From Nitrospinaceae bacterium (GTDB lineage Bacteria > Nitrospinota > Nitrospinia > Nitrospinales > VA-1): a stretch of DNA of 7,999 nt. Under the pieces are notes generated by a model, which made no database searches, was not told where the DNA came from, and was given only the letters and a program-made list of their open reading frames with translations. The position numbers and the translations under genes are program-made. Each line of letters opens with the position of its first letter. Within the stretch, counting starts at the first letter, position 1. Where the stretch lies: the NCBI GenBank assembly GCA_029261675.1, contig JAJDBA010000062.1, positions 1 to 7,999 of the forward strand, given 5' to 3'. Below, one piece after another: positions 1-5,698 of the stretch.

Positions 1-1
1 A

Positions 2-1105
2 GAATGGGCCCAGGAAAAAGGCGAAGACTTCCAGCATCTTCTCAAACCTCAAGATTTATTCAAGCATCTTGACCAATATATTATTGGGCAGGAACGTTGT
101 AAAAAAATCCTTTCAGTTGCCGTCCACAATCATTTCAAAAGAATCGATTCGAATGCGGATACAGATGATGTGGAACTGCAAAAAAGCAATGTGCTATTGA
201 TCGGGCCTACCGGTTCCGGGAAAACCCTCATGGCGCAAACGCTGGCGCGTATCCTCGATGTTCCTTTTACCATTGTTGATGCAACTACGTTGACGGAAGC
301 AGGTTATGTCGGAGAAGATGTCGAGAACATCATCCTCAAACTTCTTCAAAGCGCTGATTACGATGTCGAGAAAGCCGAGCGAGGGATTATCTATATCGAT
401 GAGGTTGATAAGATTTCAAGGAAATCAGAAAACCCATCTATCACCCGCGATGTGTCTGGAGAAGGTGTCCAGCAGGCGTTGCTGAAAATTATTGAAGGCA
501 CGACTGCCAGCGTTCCACCGCAGGGCGGACGCAAGCATCCCCATCAAGAGTTTCTGCAAGTAGATACCACCAATATTTTGTTTGTTTGTGGTGGTGCGTT
601 TGTGGGTATGAGCGAAATTATTCGCAATCGGGTTGGCAAGAAGAGTATGGGATTTGGACAGAAAATCGTTTCCAAGGTTGAGTTGGAGGAAGAAGATTTT
701 CTTGAAAAAATCCAACCCGAAGATTTGCTCAAGTATGGTTTGATTCCTGAGTTTGTCGGGCGTTTTTCAGCTGTGGCCACTCTTAAAGAGTTAGACATTG
801 AAGCGCTGATAAAAGTTATGACCGAGCCGAAGAACGCCTTGGTCAAACAATACAAAAAACTGTTTGAGTTTGAAGACATCAAACTTAAATTTACGGATGG
901 TGCTGTTAAGGCTATTGCCGAAAAAGCGGTTGAACGTAAAACCGGAGCAAGGGGTTTGCGCGCCGTGATGGAAGAAACCATGCTTGATATTATGTTCGAG
1001 CTACCTTCGCAAAAAGAAGTTGAAGAAGTTGTTATTAATGAGGAAGTCGTTGCCAAAGGTGAAAAACCCATGATGGTTTACGCAAAAAAGAAACAGGCCA
1101 GCTAG
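2..1105 (+). CDS. clpX: ATP-dependent Clp protease ATP-binding subunit ClpX (5' partial)
   Basis: ClpX is the AAA+ unfoldase that recognises tagged proteins and feeds them to the ClpP peptidase in the cytoplasm. The frame is open from base 2 and gives 367 visible residues. E. coli ClpX has about 424, so roughly the first 50-60 residues, which normally carry the four-cysteine zinc-binding domain, lie before the window. In visible-fragment numbering, the sequence shows a DQYIIGQE box near 24-31, Walker A GPTGSGKT at 68-75, pore loop GYVG at 101-104, Walker B IIYIDEVDKI at about 129-138, the RKH loop at 177-179 and sensor-2 GARGLR at 315-320. The ClpP-docking loop, IGF in E. coli, reads MGF at 216-218. 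The GTG at 170 is an internal valine, not a start, because homology continues upstream. The gene ends in TAG four bases before lon. The identification is very secure. Confidence 0.97.
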   Translation, partial: EWAQEKGEDFQHLLKPQDLFKHLDQYIIGQERCKKILSVAVHNHFKRIDSNADTDDVELQKSNVLLIGPTGSGKTLMAQTLARILDVPFTIVDATTLTEAGYVGEDVENIILKLLQSADYDVEKAERGIIYIDEVDKISRKSENPSITRDVSGEGVQQALLKIIEGTTASVPPQGGRKHPHQEFLQVDTTNILFVCGGAFVGMSEIIRNRVGKKSMGFGQKIVSKVELEEEDFLEKIQPEDLLKYGLIPEFVGRFSAVATLKELDIEALIKVMTEPKNALVKQYKKLFEFEDIKLKFTDGAVKAIAEKAVERKTGARGLRAVMEETMLDIMFELPSQKEVEEVVINEEVVAKGEKPMMVYAKKKQAS

Positions 1106-1109
1106 TATT

Positions 1110-3512
1110 ATGGGTTCAGATAAAATCGTTTTACCGCTTCTCCCATTAAGAGACATCATAGTATTCCCGTTCATGGTTTTACCCCTGTTCGTGGGTAGAG
1201 ATAAGTCTGTGCTCGCCTTGGAAAAATCCATGGCAGAGCAAAAAAGTATTTTCCTTTCCGCTCAACGCAATCCCAGTAACAACGATCCGCAACCAGCCGA
1301 TATTTTCGAAATCGGGACCATTGCCAATATTCTGCAGATATTGAAGCTAACAGACGGCACTATGAAAGTGTTGGTTGAGGGGCTTCAAAGAGGTCGTATC
1401 GAGACCTTTAAAGAGAATCCTGATTACTTTGAAGTAGAAGTCAACCGAATCCATGAAAACGATCAGCTCACTGCCGATGTAAAAGCCATGATGCGAAGTG
1501 TCGGGACTGTGTTCGAGCAATATGTCAAACTCAACCAGAAGATACCGCTGGAAGCGGTTGCCGCAAGCGCAAGCATTCTTGAACCGCATCGCTACGCAGA
1601 TACCATTGCTTCGTACATGGTATTCCAGACACAAGAAAAACAGGAGTTGCTGGAAACGCTGAATCCTGCAGACCGGCTGAACAAGTTGTTGGGGATTCTG
1701 AAATCAGAAATGGAAGTCCTCAAAATTGAGAAGCGTGTTCATGGGCGGGTGCGTAAGCAAATGGAGCGCAGTCAGAAAGAGTTTTATCTGAATGAGCAAA
1801 TGAAGGCGATCCAGAAGGAGCTTGGCAAACGTGATGAATTTAAAAGTGACTTCGATGAATTAAAGCAAAAGATTAAAAAGGCAAAGATGCCGAAAGAGGT
1901 CAACGAGAAGGCCAAGAAAGAATTAAAGCGGCTGGAACTCATGCAACCCATGTCAGCAGAAGCCACAGTGGCGCGGACCTATATCGAATGGCTTGCAGAT
2001 TTGCCGTGGGAAAAAGCCGCCGGGACCGATAAAATTAAAATTCCGGAAGCGCAGAAAGTTCTCGATAAAGACCATTATGGATTAGAAAAAGTCAAAGAGC
2101 GCATCACCGAACATCTGGCTGTTTTAAAACTGGTGAAAAAAATTAAGGGACCCATTATTTGTCTTGTGGGTCCTCCGGGAGTTGGAAAAACATCGCTGGG
2201 TAAATCGATTGGTCGCGCTATGGGCCGAAAATTTGTTCGTATTTCTCTGGGTGGCGTTCGCGATGAAGCTGAGATTCGGGGTCACCGACGAACCTATATA
2301 GGTGCCTTGCCAGGTAAAATAATTCAAGGTATGAAAAAGGCTGAAGTGCATAACCCTGTATTCATGCTCGATGAAATCGACAAGATGAACGCAGATTTTC
2401 GTGGCGACCCGGCTTCAGCATTGTTGGAAGTACTTGACCCGGAACAAAATGGAACTTTCAACGATCACTATTTGGAAATCGATTACGATCTTTCAAATGT
2501 TTTGTTTATCTGTACCGCGAATGTATTGCATTCCATCCCGAGACCGTTACTGGACAGAATGGAAGTGTTACACCTTCCCGGTTATACCGATCAGGAAAAA
2601 CTGGGTATCGCCCAGAGATTTCTCGTGCCTAAGAAAGTTGCTGAGCATGGTTTGACTAAAAAGAATATAGAAATTTCTGAAAAAGCTCTCGAACGAATTA
2701 TTCAAGATTTCACCCGCGAAGCTGGAGTGAGGAGTCTGGAGCGGGAGATAGGGACTCTTTGTCGTAAAGTTGTCAAAGTTGTAGTGGAAAAAGGTAAGAA
2801 GACGAGTGTCAAAATCACTCCTGCCAGTTTGGAAAAATATCTCGGCATTCCCAAGTACAAACGATCGGAGATGGAAGGCCCGCTTGATATCGGTTCGGCA
2901 GTCGGTTTGGCATGGACTGAGTTGGGTGGTGAAATTCTTTCGATTGAAGTTACTGTGCTTCCCGGAACGGGTAAACTCGTGCCCACAGGGCAGTTAGGTG
3001 ATGTTATGAAGGAGTCGGCGCAAGCCGCGATGACTTATGTTCGATCACGCGCGGCCGACCTTGGATTAGTTAAAAATTTCTACCAGAAAAATGACTTTTT
3101 TATTCATATTCCTGAAGGCGCAGTTCCTAAAGATGGTCCTTCGGCAGGCATCACTATGGCGGTAGCGTTGGTTTCAGCTCTCACCAAAACAGCGTTACGT
3201 AACGATGTCGCAATGACGGGCGAGTTGACGTTAACTGGAAAAGTTTTACCCATCGGTGGCCTGAAAGAAAAAGTTCTTGCCGCACATCGACATGGAATTA
3301 ATAACTTAATCATACCTGTTGAGAACGAAAAAGACATCGCAGATATCCCTGCGAATATAAGAAAAAGCATCCAGTTTTTTCCTGCTACTACAATGGATGA
3401 TGTGATCAAGCATTCCTTCGACAAAAAGTTCAAAAAGAAAAAAACAGCCGTACGGAAAACCAAAAAATCCGCAAAAACAGCAGCTAAGCAACCAGCTCTC
3501 CGTCTCAACTAA
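1110..3512 (+). CDS. lon: Lon ATP-dependent serine protease (endopeptidase La)
   Basis: Lon is a homo-oligomeric cytoplasmic protease that unfolds and degrades damaged and regulatory proteins. The 800 residues span the full LonA layout. The N-terminal substrate-binding domain covers about 5-200, starting with the typical LPLLPLRDIIVFP, and a Lys/Glu-rich helical region covers about 205-275. The AAA+ module has Walker A GPPGVGKT at 354-361, Walker B around D421-E422, a probable arginine finger R483 and sensor-2 R541. The protease domain has the catalytic Ser678 in PKDGPSAG and the partner Lys721 in GGLKEK, 43 residues later as in E. coli. The start is the ATG four bases after clpX; the only ribosome-site-like sequence is a weak AGG at 1095-1097, so coupling to clpX translation is likely (inferred). 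The last 30 residues form an unusual basic tail with 11 Lys and 2 Arg. All catalytic residues are present, so it should be active. Confidence 0.98.
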   Translation: MGSDKIVLPLLPLRDIIVFPFMVLPLFVGRDKSVLALEKSMAEQKSIFLSAQRNPSNNDPQPADIFEIGTIANILQILKLTDGTMKVLVEGLQRGRIETFKENPDYFEVEVNRIHENDQLTADVKAMMRSVGTVFEQYVKLNQKIPLEAVAASASILEPHRYADTIASYMVFQTQEKQELLETLNPADRLNKLLGILKSEMEVLKIEKRVHGRVRKQMERSQKEFYLNEQMKAIQKELGKRDEFKSDFDELKQKIKKAKMPKEVNEKAKKELKRLELMQPMSAEATVARTYIEWLADLPWEKAAGTDKIKIPEAQKVLDKDHYGLEKVKERITEHLAVLKLVKKIKGPIICLVGPPGVGKTSLGKSIGRAMGRKFVRISLGGVRDEAEIRGHRRTYIGALPGKIIQGMKKAEVHNPVFMLDEIDKMNADFRGDPASALLEVLDPEQNGTFNDHYLEIDYDLSNVLFICTANVLHSIPRPLLDRMEVLHLPGYTDQEKLGIAQRFLVPKKVAEHGLTKKNIEISEKALERIIQDFTREAGVRSLEREIGTLCRKVVKVVVEKGKKTSVKITPASLEKYLGIPKYKRSEMEGPLDIGSAVGLAWTELGGEILSIEVTVLPGTGKLVPTGQLGDVMKESAQAAMTYVRSRAADLGLVKNFYQKNDFFIHIPEGAVPKDGPSAGITMAVALVSALTKTALRNDVAMTGELTLTGKVLPIGGLKEKVLAAHRHGINNLIIPVENEKDIADIPANIRKSIQFFPATTMDDVIKHSFDKKFKKKKTAVRKTKKSAKTAAKQPALRLN

Positions 3513-3547
3513 CCCTCTGGTGAGGGATGCCACAGATCGTTTTTTTT
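3513..3547 (+). terminator. Candidate rho-independent terminator after lon
   Basis: Directly after the lon stop codon, CCCTC (3513-3517) can pair with GAGGG (3522-3526) around a four-base loop. An alternative, mutually exclusive hairpin pairs TCTG-TG (3516-3522, one bulged G) with CA-CAGA (3531-3536) and sits only three bases before a run of eight T (3540-3547). The second form has the better spacing for an intrinsic terminator, but its stem is short and only moderately GC-rich. Position after a stop codon and before a long non-coding gap supports the call; stem strength does not. Confidence 0.45.
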
Positions 3548-3592
3548 ATTTATTCAAAGCTTTTCAGCATCTAAAGAATTATTACTTCTTAA

Positions 3593-3611
3593 CTGTGACG
3601 AGAGGTCGCAG
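3593..3611 (+). other. Small stem-loop in the intergenic region
   Basis: CTGTGAC (3593-3599) pairs with GTCGCAG (3605-3611) through seven base pairs, one of them G-U, around the five-base loop GAGAG. No T-tract follows, so it is not a standard intrinsic terminator. It could be a processing or stability structure in a read-through transcript, part of a protein-binding site, or chance. The pairing is visible directly; any function is unknown. Confidence 0.35.
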
Positions 3612-3612
3612 A

Positions 3613-3632
3613 TGACAGGTGAAATATTGTCA
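3613..3632. promoter_or_regulatory. Operator-like dyad TGACA-N10-TGTCA
   Basis: A 20-base element has perfect five-base inverted arms, TGACA at 3613-3617 and TGTCA at 3628-3632, with a ten-base AT-rich centre. This resembles the spacing of a dimeric regulator site. It starts two bases after the small stem-loop and about 200 bases before the secretin start, so it might control the secretin operon. No known regulator is assigned. Short arms like these also arise by chance in AT-rich DNA. Confidence 0.22.
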
Positions 3633-3770
3633 AGTTTGCAAAATTAGGTGAGTTTTTCGCTTCGTTTTTTTAATTTTTCTTCTGTCAAAATATCCTTTTT
3701 CCGTATTTATTTTTCAATTCCGAATTCTGTTGTAATAGCCCTTTAGAAAAGCAAAAAAGCACAGATTTTA

Positions 3771-3800
3771 TTGGACTTATTTGATTTTTCGTTGTATCTT
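3771..3800 (+). promoter_or_regulatory. Candidate sigma70-type promoter for the secretin operon
   Basis: TTGGAC (3771-3776) resembles the -35 consensus. It is followed after 18 bases by TATCTT (3795-3800), which matches four of six positions of the -10 consensus. Transcription from here would begin near 3807 and give a leader of about 30 bases before the ATG at 3836. The match is moderate and AT-rich DNA makes such hits common, so this is one of two competing candidates. Confidence 0.35.
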
Positions 3801-3825
3801 GATTCAATGTAAATTTGTTTAAATT

Positions 3826-3831
3826 TATAAT
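3826..3831 (+). promoter_or_regulatory. Perfect TATAAT -10 box just before the secretin ATG
   Basis: TATAAT at 3826-3831 is an exact -10 consensus. Only four bases separate it from the ATG at 3836, so a start site at the usual distance would fall on or next to the A of that ATG and produce a leaderless message. The matching -35 is poor (TTCAAT at 3803-3808 with a 17-base spacer). The gene has no Shine-Dalgarno sequence, which fits a leaderless start, but the hexamer may simply reflect local AT richness. Confidence 0.28.
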
Positions 3832-3835
3832 AATT

Positions 3836-5689
3836 ATGGTATTTCAAAAAACATTCATTTTTAGGGCATTAGGAATTCTTGCTTCGAGTTTCGCATTAGC
3901 CTCCTGTAGCTCATTGGAGCAATCCAAAAAAGAGTCGCCAACGGAGTTGGTGAAAAAGCAGACCGGATCTGCAGGACGAGAAATTGTCATTCCTCTTGAA
4001 AAACCAAAACCCGTAAAAAATAAATTACCCGATTCGATAACTGCGACACAACCTGCTTTCGAGCCTAAGGAGCAAGAGACCAAAGGTTTTCGTTTTACCA
4101 TGTCAGCACGTGGGGTGGATGTGCGTAACGTGTTGTTTGCTCTCTCTCAGGAAATAGAGCAGAACATTATTATCGACCCTAACGTCGGCAAGGTTGCCAC
4201 CGTTGATTTGAAAAACGTTACCCTGGAGCAAGCATTGGAAAATTTGCTCACTCCTCTGCATTTAGAATATGAAATGGATAAGGATTTTATTCGTATTCGT
4301 AAGGAAAAAATGCAGACGCGCACATTTTCCCTTAATTATGTTATTTCCAGAAGACGGAGCAGCAGTAACCTGTCTTCGAGTAGTGGCTCAGGAAGCGCTT
4401 CAGGAACATCCTCCAATAGTTCGAGTTCTTCAACAACGACTGCTTCTGCCAGTGCAAACTTGGGTTCTTCTAGTAGTGGGTCCACCAGTTCCATACAGTC
4501 TACTGAGGAAACGGATATATGGACAGAGATAACATCTGGGTTGAGCAATATCGTCACGCCCTCTGCATCAACAGCGGCTAGCGGTTCTTCTTCTGGCAGC
4601 TCAGGTTCATCTGATCCAGCAGCAGTTGCTTCTGCAGGTGGAGACTCATCGGGGTTGGTATCAAGTCTGCTCGGTGGTGGAGATACTTCATCGGCAACAG
4701 ACGATGCTTCCAGCATTTCTGCAACAGGCGCTTCAGCTGTAGCGTCATTGGGTGCAGATGAAGAGAGAGCCTATATTAGTATCAATCGACAAGCGGGACT
4801 CATCATTGTAAAAGATTTTCCGGATGTTTTGTTGCAGGTCGCAGAATTCATTGAGGCAGTGGAGGGTTCAGCACAACGACAGGTTTTTATTCAGGCAAAG
4901 ATTGTTGAAGTTACCCTGAACGACGATTACAAATTAGGCATCGACTGGTCAACGGTTAGCCCATTCACTATAGGTAAAACTGCAGGTACTTTTGTTAATA
5001 GTACCACCATCACAGGGTCTGCAGGCTTTGTCTACGGCCCTTCATCCACTGCTTTTAATGTTGTTTTGGATGCTCTATCAGAACAGGGAGAAGTGAGTGT
5101 TCTTTCCAGCCCTAAGATTGCTACTTTGAATAATCAGAGAGCGGTGATCAAAGTCGGTAGGGAAGATATCTTTTTTATTCCCGAAACTACAGCGGCAACC
5201 ACAACTTCGGCTGCCTCGGTCGAGTATGTCCCTTCGACTATCACCATTGGTATTGTTCTCGATGTTGTTCCGCAGATCAATCCCAATGGCGAGATTATGA
5301 TGAGTATCAATACCAGCATTACCGAACAGGCAGGTGAAAGAACTTCTCCAGATAATATCAACGTTGTTCCCATTCTTGACGTGCGAGAATCTAATAATGT
5401 GGTGTTAGCTCAACATGGTCAAACCATTGTCATTGGTGGATTGATGAAAACAAGGAAAGAAGTGGATGACAATTCCGTCCCTTTGTTTGGAGCCCTTCCT
5501 TTAGTGGGTCGTTTTTTCCACTGGGAACAGGAAACTACCGAAAAGACGGAACTGGTTATTATGTTGACTCCTCAAATCATGGCGGGGCGTGCGATTGACG
5601 ATAAATTTAAACAGGAAAGTGATCGGTTGAGAAATGCCGGTTATGATGTATATTCAGATAGTATTGTTAACCCTTCTTTTAGAAGGTAG
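3836..5689 (+). CDS. mshL: MshL/PilQ-type secretin, lipoprotein (outer-membrane pore of pilus or type II-like system)
   Basis: Secretins form the multimeric outer-membrane gate for type II secretion and type IV pilus systems. I choose ATG 3836 (617 residues) over the TTG at 3815 because it gives a clean lipoprotein signal: basic start, hydrophobic core and lipobox LASC with Cys24. Ser at +2 fits outer-membrane sorting. Neither start has a Shine-Dalgarno site. In this numbering, an STN-type periplasmic domain spans about 84-159, a serine-rich insert about 174-306, a second periplasmic segment (AYISINRQAGLIIV) about 312-358, and the secretin pore domain about 405-583 with VLSSPKIATLNN and VPLFGALPLVGRFF. 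The short WTEITSGLSNIV island inside the insert and the order of neighbours favour MshL of MSHA-type pilus loci. GspD or PilQ are alternatives: the superfamily is certain, the exact system is inferred. The ATPase gene follows after nine bases. Confidence 0.88.
   Translation: MVFQKTFIFRALGILASSFALASCSSLEQSKKESPTELVKKQTGSAGREIVIPLEKPKPVKNKLPDSITATQPAFEPKEQETKGFRFTMSARGVDVRNVLFALSQEIEQNIIIDPNVGKVATVDLKNVTLEQALENLLTPLHLEYEMDKDFIRIRKEKMQTRTFSLNYVISRRRSSSNLSSSSGSGSASGTSSNSSSSSTTTASASANLGSSSSGSTSSIQSTEETDIWTEITSGLSNIVTPSASTAASGSSSGSSGSSDPAAVASAGGDSSGLVSSLLGGGDTSSATDDASSISATGASAVASLGADEERAYISINRQAGLIIVKDFPDVLLQVAEFIEAVEGSAQRQVFIQAKIVEVTLNDDYKLGIDWSTVSPFTIGKTAGTFVNSTTITGSAGFVYGPSSTAFNVVLDALSEQGEVSVLSSPKIATLNNQRAVIKVGREDIFFIPETTAATTTSAASVEYVPSTITIGIVLDVVPQINPNGEIMMSINTSITEQAGERTSPDNINVVPILDVRESNNVVLAQHGQTIVIGGLMKTRKEVDDNSVPLFGALPLVGRFFHWEQETTEKTELVIMLTPQIMAGRAIDDKFKQESDRLRNAGYDVYSDSIVNPSFRR
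4355..4753 (+). other. Serine-rich low-complexity insert in the secretin
   Basis: This segment encodes about 133 residues, roughly 50 of them serine, with Gly, Ala and Thr making up most of the rest. It lies between the STN domain and the second periplasmic segment. One ordered-looking island (EETDIWTEITSGLSNIV) divides it in two. Serine codons are mixed (AGC, AGT, TCT, TCC, TCA, TCG), so the tract is not a simple DNA repeat and looks maintained at protein level. It is probably a flexible periplasmic linker or a loop inside the secretin channel (inferred). Confidence 0.85.
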
Positions 5690-5698
5690 GCGTATTTC

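Larger units (their letters stand above)
3548..3814. other. AT-rich non-coding intergenic region between lon and the secretin gene
   Basis: With the candidate terminator before it, about 300 bases here lack a credible gene on either strand. The sequence is markedly richer in A and T than the flanking genes, with several T-rich stretches between about 3652 and 3716. I see no tRNA, no Rfam-like structure I can name, no insertion sequence ends and no repeat array. It holds two small dyads near 3593-3632 and promoter-like elements close to the secretin gene, each listed separately. Its most likely role is termination of the protease operon and control of the secretin operon (inferred). Confidence 0.7.

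Noticed and set aside
544..1071. 175-codon antisense frame opposite clpX
   Set aside because: It is Ser-rich, with no recognisable domain, and is fully covered by unmistakable ClpX coding sequence on the other strand.
3430..3450. Run of seven A in lon as a programmed frameshift site
   Set aside because: The in-frame codons are AAG AAA AAA ACA, which do not form a canonical slippery heptamer in the reading frame, and the main frame continues to a sensible stop.
3104..3533. Antisense frames opposite the end of lon, up to 134 codons
   Set aside because: They are shadows of the Lon protease domain and its Lys-rich tail; the Phe runs come from reversed AAA/AAG codons.
3815..3835. TTG at 3815 as the secretin start
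   Set aside because: It has no ribosome site and adds FKFIII before the second methionine, making an overlong signal. ATG 3836 gives a normal-length lipoprotein signal, though the choice is not proven.
4336..4716. 126-codon antisense frame opposite the secretin, rich in Glu and Leu
   Set aside because: Its composition is the direct reverse complement of the serine-rich tract. It has no recognisable domain and lies wholly inside a clear secretin gene.
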